A stretch of DNA of 64,000 nucleotides from Actinoplanes flavus (GTDB taxonomy: Bacteria > Actinomycetota > Actinomycetes > Mycobacteriales > Micromonosporaceae), in assembly GCF_017592555.1 (NCBI RefSeq), contig NZ_JAGFNS010000023.1, positions 19,188 through 83,187 of the forward strand, read 5' to 3'. Of the stretch, positions 1-8,410 are shown piece by piece (the stretch's first letter is position 1; every line of letters starts with the position of its first letter). A model generated the notes under the pieces. It was not told the origin of the DNA. It saw only the letters and a program-made list of their open reading frames with translations, and searched no databases. A program made the translations under genes and the position numbers.

Positions 1-84
<84 letters not shown>

Positions 85-441
85 CAGCAGCCCGAGCGCG
101 TCCGGCCCGCGCCGCGCTCGCGCGGCGCCTTGATCTAGAAGAGATCAATTCGGCAGACCCGTGTACCCGCGGACAGGTCCAAGGAGAGCACGCAGCTGTC
201 CTAGTCGAGTGATATACCGCAAACGAGGGTTAGTACCACGGGGGCGAATGTGGCTCGCAGCGCTGCTCAAAGGTCCCATTGGTCGTGTGAGCCCAATGGG
301 AGTCCGACCGGTTGCTGTAGCCCTGCCGTACCACTTCGCAGCGATGACCCGACTGCATGAGTGCCTGGACCAACCCCGCACGGGAAGTCTTTGCCGCCGC
401 TGCCCAATGACACAGGCCGCTCCCGCGCTTAGGCTCAGGCC
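85..441. other. region without a recognisable gene
   Basis: About 350 bases with no convincing coding sequence. A short inverted repeat (TTGATCT at 130-136 and AGATCAA at 142-148) could form a hairpin or an operator. The GC content falls across this stretch towards that of the following gene, so it may carry the promoter of the OLD-like gene. I see no clear -10/-35 pair. Confidence 0.4.
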
Positions 442-1917
442 GTGACGAGTCACGTGTCTGATCCTCGTGTACGAGTGTGGAACCGCCTTTTCGCTACCGC
501 AAGTTCCTTGTTTGTCGAGCGACTCGACATATCAGAGTCGGAGGCCTTCGCCGACCAAACCATCCTATTGGATAGGGCGACCGTTCTAGCCGGCAGTCAT
601 GGCGGCGGCAAGAGCTTACTCATCTCTCTACTAGAGGCGGTCTTCGGCAACTCAACACGAGTGCCACCATTCGTCGGCAACGAGACGCATGGCGATCGGG
701 GCGTCGAGTGGGCCACGGGCAAGGTGAATGTAACGGTGCGGCGTGGAACGGAACGTCTTACCCGCCTCGTCGATTTGTCAGATAGAACAGATGAACGATT
801 GGAAATTTGGCGTGACACGTTCGCCGCAGACCGCTGGACCGAGCGTGTCTGCGCAACTGAACTTGCTAGCGACTTTAACTGGTACTTCCAACAACTTGAT
901 CCGGATAGATTCGAGGAGGAGCGAAAGTACTCGCCCAAAGAGCTTTCAGCGATCCGAAACATTCTCGGCCGAAACTATTCTTCGGCAACAGTGCGCACCG
1001 TGGTCCTTGATGAGATCCTTGATCAAAACGGGGATCGGGATGCCTGGTTCGCTCCGTACGTAGTTGCGGACGAGAACGGCAGGCATGTCACAAGCACAGC
1101 TATGAGCTTAGGTGAGACTTGGGTTCATCAAGCAATCTGGGAGATCGCCCAACTCGAGCCAGGATGCCTGCTGGCAGTAGATGAGCCGGAGTCCTTCCTT
1201 GCCACGAAGGGGCATCGCCCGTTCATTGATGAGATTGCTAGAAGATCTCTAGAACTGGACCTCCAGTTGGTTGTGGCAACGCACTCGCCGGAGGTGCTGG
1301 CCAGATTTCCTATCGAGAACATCCGTATGTGCATCCGAGAAGCAGGCGACGGAAGAGTACGCATCATCCAACCTGAATCTTTAACGCAAATTCGTAACGC
1401 CGCGGGAATCCAAAGCGCGCTGAAGCGGATAATTCTGGTAGAGGACTCTTTCGCCGCGACGGTACTGAGCGTGATTTTGAGTTGGGCGAATAAGGACTAC
1501 TCAGGAACCGAGATTGTCCCCGCTGGCGGATGCAGTAAGGCCGTCGCGGCAACCAAAGCACTTAGCAACACCACTCGAATTAGATGCCTTGCAGTACTTG
1601 ACGCCGACCAACACAAAGAATGCGACGGTAAGACTATCTTCAAACTTCCCGGCAAGTACGATCCAGAACGAGAAATCCTGGACTTCGCTGCCGGGAATCC
1701 AGCCATTATCGCGTCTGACATCGATCGCTCGACTGATACCGTGAGATCCGCGCTGGAAGCTTGTCAGTATCTCGACCATCAGTATCAAATCGAAAGTTTC
1801 GCCGACCATTTGGGCGTTGAGGTCAGCTATGCGACCAATTTGCTTATCCGAGGCTGGCTAACACAGCCGCACATCACCGTGGAAGCAACCGCGCTGTGTG
1901 AGGCGCTCACGGCCTAG
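442..1917 (+). CDS. OLD-family ATPase with TOPRIM nuclease domain
   Basis: A 491-residue protein with an ABC-type ATPase half and a TOPRIM half, as in overcoming-lysogenization-defect (OLD) nucleases. The P-loop is GSHGGGKS near residues 51-58, Walker B is LAVDEPESF near 243-251, and an H-switch ATHSPE follows near 278. The TOPRIM part shows ILVED near 330 (acidic Glu) and LDAD near 383 (DxD), the expected metal ligands. It starts with GTG. Family members cut DNA and several take part in phage defence. No GajB-like helicase or reverse transcriptase lies beside it, so it is a solitary (class 1-like) OLD, or its partner lies to the left. Its base composition is clearly lower in GC than its neighbours, which suggests horizontal transfer. 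Confidence 0.8.
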   Translation: MTSHVSDPRVRVWNRLFATASSLFVERLDISESEAFADQTILLDRATVLAGSHGGGKSLLISLLEAVFGNSTRVPPFVGNETHGDRGVEWATGKVNVTVRRGTERLTRLVDLSDRTDERLEIWRDTFAADRWTERVCATELASDFNWYFQQLDPDRFEEERKYSPKELSAIRNILGRNYSSATVRTVVLDEILDQNGDRDAWFAPYVVADENGRHVTSTAMSLGETWVHQAIWEIAQLEPGCLLAVDEPESFLATKGHRPFIDEIARRSLELDLQLVVATHSPEVLARFPIENIRMCIREAGDGRVRIIQPESLTQIRNAAGIQSALKRIILVEDSFAATVLSVILSWANKDYSGTEIVPAGGCSKAVAATKALSNTTRIRCLAVLDADQHKECDGKTIFKLPGKYDPEREILDFAAGNPAIIASDIDRSTDTVRSALEACQYLDHQYQIESFADHLGVEVSYATNLLIRGWLTQPHITVEATALCEALTA

Positions 1918-1946
1918 CCCGTCCGCCTCGGCCCGACCGGTGGCTG

Positions 1947-2732
1947 TTATCCCTCAGCGACGAGGGTGAGGATGGTGCTGATCAGGCTGGCGTTCGCTGC
2001 GATGGTTGCCTTCGATTCGAAGGTGTGCGGTGATCCGTCCTGATCTAAGACCACCGCCCCGGCTTCCCGGGCGATGATGACCCCGGCCGCGGTGTCCCAC
2101 GGCTTGTTGCCGAGCATGACCACGGCGTCGACATGCCCGGAAGCAAGCCATGCCAGGTCGATTGCGGCTGAGCCATGCATGCGGATGCGCTGTACTTCGG
2201 CGCCGAGTCGTTGGGTAAGAGCGAACCGAAATCGGTTCTTCTCCTCCGCGCCCATACCCACCGCGTAGTCGCCGAGGGCAACGACGGCGTCACCAACCTG
2301 TCCCGTTCTGCTGGCGCCAATGTGTTCGCCGTTCGCATGAGCACCGGCGCCCTCTGCGGCCGAATATCGAGCGGCAAGGAACGGCAGGTCGATCACGCCG
2401 AGGACCGACCGGTTCTCGGTGATCAGGCCCAGCGATATCGCACACAGCGGAGATCCGTGCACGAAGTTGACGGTCCCGTCGACCGGGTCGAGCGCCCACA
2501 TCAAGCCGTCCGTGGTCCCGCTCGTGCCGTTCTCCTCGCCGAGGAAGCCGATCTCCGGGGTCTGCTCCGCCAGGAAAGCGCGAACTTGTTCTTCGATGGC
2601 GTAGTCGACTTCGGAGGCCATGTCGCGGTCGCCCTTGGCGGTGAGGACGCCCGGCTGCATGGTGCGCATGATGCGCTGGGCAAGGTCGACGGCCTGGTGG
2701 GCGATGGGAAGTAGGTCGGCGTAGTCGGTCAT
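1947..2732 (-). CDS. inositol monophosphatase family protein
   Basis: A 261-residue Mg-dependent phosphatase of the inositol monophosphatase/CysQ/FBPase fold. The metal-binding motifs are present: GEENG near residue 70, DPVDGTVNF near 85 and KPWDTAAG in the C-terminal part. Substrates in this family are inositol phosphate, 3'-phosphoadenosine compounds or related sugar phosphates, and the sequence alone does not decide. I chose the ATG at 2732 rather than a longer upstream extension, because it overlaps the stop of the regulator gene by four bases (ATGA). That arrangement implies translational coupling and a two-gene operon with the DUF5919 regulator. Confidence 0.85.
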   Translation of the reverse strand: MTDYADLLPIAHQAVDLAQRIMRTMQPGVLTAKGDRDMASEVDYAIEEQVRAFLAEQTPEIGFLGEENGTSGTTDGLMWALDPVDGTVNFVHGSPLCAISLGLITENRSVLGVIDLPFLAARYSAAEGAGAHANGEHIGASRTGQVGDAVVALGDYAVGMGAEEKNRFRFALTQRLGAEVQRIRMHGSAAIDLAWLASGHVDAVVMLGNKPWDTAAGVIIAREAGAVVLDQDGSPHTFESKATIAANASLISTILTLVAEG

Positions 2733-3649
2733 CGGGGCTGGCCACCGCTCCAAAGTTCGTCGAAGGTGCGCTCGAACACGTGGTACAGCCCGGCGGCCGG
2801 CCATCGCTTCTTGATCACCATCGTGGGGGACTCGACGCCTCGCGCGTGCGGTAGGTAGTGCTGAGCGATGCAGAGCGAGTCATTGATCAAGGTGATGTTG
2901 ACACGGATCGTCTGGTCGTAGGTAGCAACCTCGATCCGGTCCCGGATGTCGGCGGGGAGCCTGTCTCGTACGCGGAGGACGCCTTGCAGGTTGAGACTGG
3001 TGAGGGCACCGAGGGTGCCCGCGGTCATGTCTTCTTCGATCTCGCGGTGGCGGATGGCAGCCCCGGCCGGGTCGAGGAAGAGCAGGCGGAGGCGGGCGCC
3101 GTCCTGGACGAGCTGGGCGAGGTGGCTGTCGGCGTACTGCTGGCAGATCAAGTTGAGTGAGAGGCCGACCGCCCGGATGTCGGTGGCGCAGTCGAACAGC
3201 GCGTGCGGTGGCATCTTCGACGTGAACTCTGACCGGCTGGGGTAGACCGCCTCCACGTCGGCGAACCGCTCGACGAGGGCTTCCTCCGCGACGGCCTGGA
3301 CGTTCGGGGCGGCTATCACGTCACTGGATGGGGTCGTGGCCGCGCCGATGCCGTGACTGCGGTCGCCGAGCAGCAACACCACGCGGGCGTCGGTCGGCAT
3401 GCACAGGCCGGTGGAGATGCGGGTCAGTACGTCGATGCTGCTGACTCTGCGGCTGCCGCCGAGGATCTCGCTGACCTGGGCCTGGCTGAGGCCGATGGCG
3501 ACACCGAGATGGGTTTGGCTGACCCGGGTCTCACGCTGGATCAGCCGGAAGACCTGGGCGACGTCGCGGGCCGCCAGGGCGTCGAGCATCGCGTCCGTCT
3601 CCCAAAGGTGCTCGGGTACGGAGAACGTCGGTGCTGTGCGTGTGCTCAC
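2729..3649 (-). CDS. XRE-family regulator with DUF5919 domain
   Basis: About 306 residues. An N-terminal helix-turn-helix (VSQTHLGVAIGLSQAQVSEI, about residues 35-55) is followed by a linker and a C-terminal region resembling the actinobacterial DUF5919 domain. The GTG at 3649 is preferred: the reading frame stays open to 3961, but the extra 104 residues are low-complexity Arg/Pro and lack family features. It is cotranscribed with the downstream phosphatase through an ATGA overlap. Two matching palindromes lie 30-80 bases upstream of the start and are the obvious candidates for autoregulation. The ligand sensed by DUF5919 is unknown to me. Confidence 0.75.
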   Translation of the reverse strand: MSTRTAPTFSVPEHLWETDAMLDALAARDVAQVFRLIQRETRVSQTHLGVAIGLSQAQVSEILGGSRRVSSIDVLTRISTGLCMPTDARVVLLLGDRSHGIGAATTPSSDVIAAPNVQAVAEEALVERFADVEAVYPSRSEFTSKMPPHALFDCATDIRAVGLSLNLICQQYADSHLAQLVQDGARLRLLFLDPAGAAIRHREIEEDMTAGTLGALTSLNLQGVLRVRDRLPADIRDRIEVATYDQTIRVNITLINDSLCIAQHYLPHARGVESPTMVIKKRWPAAGLYHVFERTFDELWSGGQPR

Positions 3650-3678
3650 GGGCGGGCCTCCCCAGGTCGCTCCCGGCA

Positions 3679-3728
3679 TATCCGCATTCCGGATAGCGGC
3701 CTGCGGCCTGGTATCCGGTTGCCGGATA
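3679..3728. promoter_or_regulatory. twin TATCCG-N5-CGGATA operators
   Basis: Two identical-arm palindromes, TATCCGCATTCCGGATA (3679-3695) and TATCCGGTTGCCGGATA (3712-3728), lie with centres 33 bases apart, about three helical turns. They sit just upstream of the GTG start (3649) of the minus-strand XRE/DUF5919 gene. Equal half-sites and spacing suggest cooperative dimer binding, most simply by that regulator. The rest of the 3650-4026 gap holds nothing else I can recognise. Confidence 0.65.
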
Positions 3729-4032
3729 GAAGTTACTCCCTTATGGACTACCGCGTGTGATGGGTTGAGCCGCGGTCGGCGACCACGATCAGGACATGGC
3801 GAATTCCTCGGGGGTGTGTCAGTCCTGCGAAGGGCGGGGCTGGCGGCTGGCTTCACGACGCCGAGCGGCGCGGACGTACGAGTTCGTTGTCCGGCTCGTG
3901 CGGCGTGCTTGCCCGGACTGTTCTCCCACCCGGTCGCGGGCATCCTGAGAAATCCCCACACTCCCGCGCCCTGTCAGCGCGGCCCCGGTCAGTGGACCGG
4001 GCGCGGGCCTAAACCTTGGGGGTTCAGTGGTG

Positions 4033-4308
4033 ATGCAGACGAGCAACAAGGCGGCCGGCCGGGCCGGGGTGGTCAAAGCAGCGTTTCCCGAGTTGGTCAC
4101 GCTGGTCCGATCGACCTTCGGCGGTCACATGGTCATGTATCACGGTGCCCTAGTCGGCTGGCTCCAGCACGACGGTGACCAGTGGAACGCGTACGCCCCG
4201 GCACGGCCGCCGGCCGCCGGTAGGCATCTGGGCACCTTCGATCGCGGCGACCGGGCCGTCTGTCGGATCCTGACCACGGCCGGATTCCACCCCGTCTTGG
4301 ACGTGTGA
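4033..4308 (+). CDS. small hypothetical actinobacterial protein
   Basis: About 91 residues from the ATG at 4033; GTG codons at 4027 and 4030 are alternative starts. A G-rich Shine-Dalgarno-like run lies at 4018-4022. The protein has an aromatic-rich middle (GALVGWLQHDGDQWNAYAP) and looks like a small single-domain protein. It is separated from the next gene by one base, so the two are probably co-translated. I do not recognise a family. The organised codon usage and tight packing support it being real. Confidence 0.6.
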   Translation: MQTSNKAAGRAGVVKAAFPELVTLVRSTFGGHMVMYHGALVGWLQHDGDQWNAYAPARPPAAGRHLGTFDRGDRAVCRILTTAGFHPVLDV

Positions 4309-4309
4309 C

Positions 4310-4594
4310 ATGGCGACGCCGACGACAGAGACCGCCGAGCATGTGCCGGTGCGGCCCTCGTGGGACTGCCGAGTCTGTCCCGAACCGTGGCCGTGTGCTT
4401 CGGCCCGCGCGACGCTGCTCGACGAGTACCGCGCGTTCCCTTCTGTGCTGCTGATCTATCTCACGTCGCAGATGTGGGACGCGATCGACGACGCGCTGGC
4501 ACAGGGACAGCCTGAGCTGCGGAACTTCCACGAGCGGTTCATCTCCTGGGCGCGCCGTGACCGGCGAGCGTCGGATGGCGGTCTCTCGGCGTAG
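4310..4594 (+). CDS. small Cys-containing hypothetical protein
   Basis: A 94-residue protein. Its N-terminal part carries WDCRVCPEPWPC, a CxxC-x5-C pattern seen in many small actinobacterial proteins encoded beside GntR or XRE regulators. The pattern suggests metal binding, but this is unproven. It begins one base after the preceding stop and precedes the GntR regulator gene. Database records of similar proteins sometimes carry a flavin reductase label that the sequence here does not justify. Confidence 0.6.
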   Translation: MATPTTETAEHVPVRPSWDCRVCPEPWPCASARATLLDEYRAFPSVLLIYLTSQMWDAIDDALAQGQPELRNFHERFISWARRDRRASDGGLSA

Positions 4595-4627
4595 TTCCGC
4601 CCGCGCCGTCTTTGCTTTAAGGTGTTG

Positions 4628-4641
4628 ACAAGTCAAGTTGT
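4628..4641. promoter_or_regulatory. candidate GntR operator, copy 1
   Basis: ACAAGTCAAGTTGT at 4628-4641, 27 bases upstream of the GntR/UTRA start, occurs again exactly at 7821-7834. It contains a direct repeat of CAAGT and ends in ACAA/TTGT half-sites. Its position just ahead of a regulator gene and the second copy 3.2 kb away fit an operator that binds the adjacent GntR protein. Confidence 0.5.
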
Positions 4642-4668
4642 TGTCTCATCGAGCAGGCGGAGAACCGG

Positions 4669-5397
4669 ATGGCCATCAACGTGCCACCGCCGAAGTACGC
4701 GGTAGTCGTCAACGCTGTACAGCAGCGCATCGAGGACGGCACCTACGCGCCCGGCGCCAACATCCCCAGCGAGACACAACTGATGGCCGAGTTCGACACC
4801 TCGCGCCCCACGATCGTCCGCGCCCTCGGCATCCTCCAGCAGGACGGCTGGATCGAATCGCAGCAGGGCAAGGGCCGCTTCGTCAAAGGCCGGCCAACCC
4901 CCGCCGCGCAAATGCCCCCCGACCGGGCACTTAAACTTCTCGACCAGGGCGAAGACGCCGAGGTGACCCTGCTCCGGGTCGGCGCGGTCATGGCACCAAA
5001 CCGCGCGGCGGCGGCCCTCGACCTGGATTCGGATACCCCGGTCATCCTGCGGCGCCGCCTCGTGACCGCCGAGGTCGGCCCGGTCGAGCTGAGCGCAATC
5101 TACGTCCCGGTCGAGCTTTCAGCGGGCACCGACATCGGCCGGAAGGTCGCCCTGCCCGATGGCGTGCTGCGGCACCTGGCCGACCGCAAGGACGTCGACT
5201 TCGACCACGCCACCGAACGCATCTCGGCGCGACTCCCAACCGCCGAGGAAGCTCAACTGCTCAAAATCACCGAACAGGACGCCGTGCTGACGCTCCTCGT
5301 CACGGTCTTCGACCGGGCTGGGCAACCCCAATTCGCGGTCGACGCCGTGGTCCCCGCCAACCGACACGAAATCGAAGGCACCTTTGTACTGTCCTGA
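4669..5397 (+). CDS. GntR/HutC-family regulator with UTRA domain
   Basis: A 242-residue regulator. The N-terminal winged helix (about residues 8-75) has IPSETQLMAEFDTSRPTIVR, the GntR recognition region. A UTRA ligand-binding domain follows from about residue 90 to the C-terminus. The ATG at 4669 has a good GGAG ribosome-binding site eight bases upstream. No transporter or catabolic gene is adjacent, so the effector cannot be inferred. GntR genes of this type with small upstream genes are common in actinobacterial integrative elements, which is a possible context here. It converges on the nuclease gene. Confidence 0.85.
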   Translation: MAINVPPPKYAVVVNAVQQRIEDGTYAPGANIPSETQLMAEFDTSRPTIVRALGILQQDGWIESQQGKGRFVKGRPTPAAQMPPDRALKLLDQGEDAEVTLLRVGAVMAPNRAAAALDLDSDTPVILRRRLVTAEVGPVELSAIYVPVELSAGTDIGRKVALPDGVLRHLADRKDVDFDHATERISARLPTAEEAQLLKITEQDAVLTLLVTVFDRAGQPQFAVDAVVPANRHEIEGTFVLS

Positions 5398-5685
5398 CTT
5401 GATCACCAACTGTAGCCAACGGCGGTGTACCGAAGTGCTCTCTTGCCGATGACGGCAAATTAGGGAATATCGCTTAGGCACGAACGGAGCGACACGAATC
5501 CCGGTACACAATTATGGCTTGAATTGACTAACGCAGTCAGACAGCCATATGGAGACCCACTAATACTCTCGGGGAGTTCGAACTGCACCGGCCGCTTCTC
5601 CTCGGCGTGGCTAGGACGTCAGTCCAAGCCCGGCCGCAGCCAGCATTAGTAAATGGCCGACTTTCCGGGCAGACAACTCGCGATG

Positions 5686-7329
5686 CTAATCGCTATCTTC
5701 GTCGCCACTTCCTGCGCCGACCAGGCCTAGCCTTAACTCCAGTTGTTTTCCTTCTCCAGGCACAACAATGGTTTCGAACTCGCCCTCGGCCGACGGCCTC
5801 GAAGTTGCGCGAGGGCCGGGAACTGTGACGATGCACGGACCCAGGTCGAGTTGGTGACCAAACACTTCGATGATGTAGCCCGACTCAGACCCGACGGACA
5901 AGGAAGACCCCGATCCGGCCAAAATCGCCTTTTCCAAACTGTTGTCTCTCGAAGTGAAGGTGATTGGCCCACGTCCGATACTGATAGCTTCGCCGTCAAG
6001 GAGCCTCACCCCACAGTCGACCTGAACAAGGTCCTCCACGTTCCAAGTAAACGGCATCGGGAATGCATTTCCCGTCACGACCTGAAGGCGGTCAAGGTCT
6101 GCAACGATCCGCAACTGTTCCTCTGAAACTGCAACGCCTTCGGGTAGGTCAACGGGCCCAGCCTTAATCCTGGTTTCGCCGACTTCGAGGGTGAGGGTGT
6201 TGGGTGGCGATGCGTGCCGCAGAAAGCGGAGAACGGGCAAGGCGATGGTAGGCAACAGAGATTTACTCCACGAGGTAGACAGGCTCAACGTGAACTCTGA
6301 CAATTCAGGGATCAGCCGCACCCGGACCTCGATGACTCCGGTCAAGTCCCTACCGCGCAAAGTGAGACCCCGTTGACCGGAGACGCGACTGACCAGGCGC
6401 GCCGGAAGCGCGGCAACCTGTCGGCCCGCTGGGTTCTGGATCAGAAGACGCACCCCGATGTCTAGCGGCTCAGGATTAGCCGGTCCGAAGACGAGATGAG
6501 CATTTTCCCACTCTCCACCAAACCCCGGCGGTCCCGTCATAACGACCTTGCCTACTGCCTCGCTCGGCAACTCGATTCGATCCCCCCAGTCCATCGCCAA
6601 CTGAAACCTTTCGATGAGACCGGTATCGGCAGCGCCGGTGGCAAACGAGAAACCGAATGTACGAGGGCTGTCCCTATCGGCACCAACGTATTTTGGAACG
6701 AGGGCCGTCTCGACGATCACTCCGCCTCGGACAGTGAAGTCGACGCGGTAGAACGGGTTGGAGTCGTTGATCTTTGCGGCAAGATTCTCGATCCGCGGGA
6801 GGGCTGCGGGCAGCCCGTCGACGAGGGCGTCCTGCTCCTGGCGGAGTTCACGAAGCAATGCTACGTATTCATCATTGGCACCCATGAAGTGCCGGACGAT
6901 GGCCGGTCGCTCGGCTAGTTGCGAGTCCAACCAGTCACCTCCCTTCCACGTCAGTGGAAAGGGGTAGTCGCCCTGAAGGCCTTCGAACCAGGAACGTTCA
7001 GTGGGATTGGCCATCATGGGAGTCACAAGCGTCCAACTGACGGGATTCAGGGAGGCAGCCGCTGCCAAGCTTTTGGTGATCTGATCCTTACGCCCTCTCG
7101 CCTCATTCAGACGTCGCGGAAAGAATTTTGACTGCCAGACGTGAAGCCCTTCGGCGTCGCGGAACTGGTGGTCGCGGCCGCCGTCTCCGCCCGCTCCGTC
7201 AATCCTTTCGGACTCGGGATTTATGCTGCTCAGAAGCACGCTTACGATCTTCTCGAAGCGGTCACCGGATCCGACTGCCGTCCAGTCGATGCCGTCACGC
7301 ATGAAGGCCCCTACCAATCTGAGCGGCAT
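5686..7329 (-). CDS. Mrr-like PD-(D/E)xK nuclease fused to unknown domain
   Basis: About 547 residues (538 if the ATG at 7302 is used). Residues 10-80 carry an endonuclease pattern: FEKIVSVLL (helix with Glu), then GAGGDGGRD and HVWQSKFF, matching the E...D...QxK core of Mrr-type restriction endonucleases. A segment to about residue 150 resembles restriction-domain continuations (WTLVTPMMANPTERSWFEGL). The remaining ~390 residues are rich in beta-strand-like alternation and match nothing I know; they may be a target-sensing or binding region. GC content is visibly lower than in the flanking genes, which suggests acquisition. No methyltransferase is next to it, so it is not a classical restriction-modification system. 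It could be a modification-dependent or otherwise solitary defence nuclease. Confidence 0.65.
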   Translation of the reverse strand: MPLRLVGAFMRDGIDWTAVGSGDRFEKIVSVLLSSINPESERIDGAGGDGGRDHQFRDAEGLHVWQSKFFPRRLNEARGRKDQITKSLAAAASLNPVSWTLVTPMMANPTERSWFEGLQGDYPFPLTWKGGDWLDSQLAERPAIVRHFMGANDEYVALLRELRQEQDALVDGLPAALPRIENLAAKINDSNPFYRVDFTVRGGVIVETALVPKYVGADRDSPRTFGFSFATGAADTGLIERFQLAMDWGDRIELPSEAVGKVVMTGPPGFGGEWENAHLVFGPANPEPLDIGVRLLIQNPAGRQVAALPARLVSRVSGQRGLTLRGRDLTGVIEVRVRLIPELSEFTLSLSTSWSKSLLPTIALPVLRFLRHASPPNTLTLEVGETRIKAGPVDLPEGVAVSEEQLRIVADLDRLQVVTGNAFPMPFTWNVEDLVQVDCGVRLLDGEAISIGRGPITFTSRDNSLEKAILAGSGSSLSVGSESGYIIEVFGHQLDLGPCIVTVPGPRATSRPSAEGEFETIVVPGEGKQLELRLGLVGAGSGDEDSD

Positions 7330-7493
7330 CGCCCTGAGCCCAGCCGCAAGATGGTCAACACTGCCATCTTCGTCGACACCATCGCTACTGCGGGGCGTGC
7401 CTACCTGCCTCCGAGAAGCTCTCGTGCCGCCGATAACGCCCGCGGCCTCGAAGTAATCCGGGTGCCGGGCGGGGTGGTCTCCGCGATACTGCG

Positions 7494-7624
7494 GCGGGCC
7501 GGTGGCAGAGCCGGGCTATTGCAGCGTCGATGAGTTGACAGCCGGTACGCACGGCGGTTCAGCGACGCGTGGGGCCACTGGCGTGCCATGCCCCACCAGG
7601 GGTTCGAATCCCCTCCGGCCCGCG
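7494..7624 (+). other. tRNA-like structure or tRNA 3'-end remnant
   Basis: A perfect T-arm (AGGGG, loop TTCGAAT, CCCCT at 7598-7614) is followed by CCGGCCCGC (7615-7623). That sequence pairs exactly over nine bases with GCGGGCCGG at 7494-7502. At about 130 bases it is too long for a normal tRNA. I find no convincing anticodon arm and no encoded CCA. Inside are two further stems: GCGTCG/CGACGC, and GTGGGGC/GCCCCAC with TGGC/GCCA nested within. Either it is a decayed tRNA, a tRNA 3' end left as an attachment site, or an unusual structured RNA. Confidence 0.4.
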
Positions 7625-7820
7625 ACGCATCCTCACGAGCCGTGATGACTGTAGTTCGCCCATAGTGGTAATCACTCGGCGCAATCGACCGCCCCCTGAC
7701 GCCCACGAGTGGCCGGCCCTGCCTGGGCGCCGGATGCCGTGCGGTGCTCGACGGATCCAGGATCTTTCTTCATCGATGCCCTTGACGATTGGCCGTGGCG
7801 AGCTAACTCGCCTCAACATA

Positions 7821-7834
7821 ACAAGTCAAGTTGT
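7821..7834. promoter_or_regulatory. candidate GntR operator, copy 2
   Basis: Exact second copy of ACAAGTCAAGTTGT, here overlapping an inverted repeat TCAAGT-N5-ACTTGA (7826-7842). It lies between the tRNA-like element and the 3' end of a minus-strand acetyltransferase gene, with no promoter-proximal gene obvious. Apart from the tRNA-like structure and this site, the 7330-7860 gap shows nothing coding. Confidence 0.4.
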
Positions 7835-7860
7835 CGACTTGATCCGGACGGGGTCGACGG

Positions 7861-8331
7861 CTACGGGAGGGGGATCCAGTAGTGGCGGAGGTGGCCGTCG
7901 TCGGTGGTGAGGGTGCCGCCGTTGCGTTCGATGGTGCGGGCTGAGGCGGTGTTGGCGGTGAGGCAGAGCAGCAGGACGCGGTCGAGGCCGAGGTTCTTGG
8001 CGAGGGTGAGGGTTTCGGCGAGGGCCCAGGTGGCGAGTCCGCGGCCGCGGGCGGCGGGGCGTACGCCGTACCCGATGTGTCCGGTTTTGGGGTTGTGGCG
8101 GTGTTGCAGGGTGATGGCGCCGAGGAGGTGGCCGTCTTCGACGATCCAGCGTGGGGTGCTGTCCGGCTGGTGGGTGATGCGGTGGATCCAGGTGGTGAAG
8201 CCGCCGGGGGTGTCGACGTCGTCGGTGGCGGTGATGCCGAAGCCGTCTTCGTGTAGGCCGGGTCCCCAGTCGTGGCGGCAGTCGAGGAAGGCGGCGTGCA
8301 TCCGGGTGGTGGGGGCGATGAGCGAGGGCAT
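7861..8331 (-). CDS. GNAT-family N-acetyltransferase
   Basis: A 156-residue acetyltransferase. The acetyl-CoA-binding motif A is HIGYGVRPAARGRGLATWAL near residues 88-107 (R-x-x-G-x-G/A type), and an Asn-x-x-Ser segment (TANTASARTIERNGG) marks motif B. The upstream part resembles the aminoglycoside or RimJ/RimL-like branch, but the substrate cannot be read from the sequence. The ATG at 8331 is the first in frame. An overlapping Arg/Pro-rich frame covering the same bases is rejected. Confidence 0.8.
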   Translation of the reverse strand: MPSLIAPTTRMHAAFLDCRHDWGPGLHEDGFGITATDDVDTPGGFTTWIHRITHQPDSTPRWIVEDGHLLGAITLQHRHNPKTGHIGYGVRPAARGRGLATWALAETLTLAKNLGLDRVLLLCLTANTASARTIERNGGTLTTDDGHLRHYWIPLP

Positions 8332-8410
8332 GCGGGCCAGTCAATCGCATCGGCGCCGCGGCGGAGGTCGCCGGCCTGCCGGATCAGGTGGTGAGTGAGG
8401 CCAGTGGCCT

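Noticed and set aside
2733..2804. 24-residue N-terminal extension of the phosphatase
   Set aside because: Runs back into the regulator's coding sequence, is Arg-rich, and the ATGA-coupled start at 2732 fits the family better.
7494..7624. Selenocysteine or other standard tRNA gene
   Set aside because: The 9-bp acceptor and 5-bp T-stem do not match the bacterial tRNA-Sec pattern (8 plus 5), the length is about 130 bases and no anticodon loop with U33 fits; kept only as a tRNA-like element.
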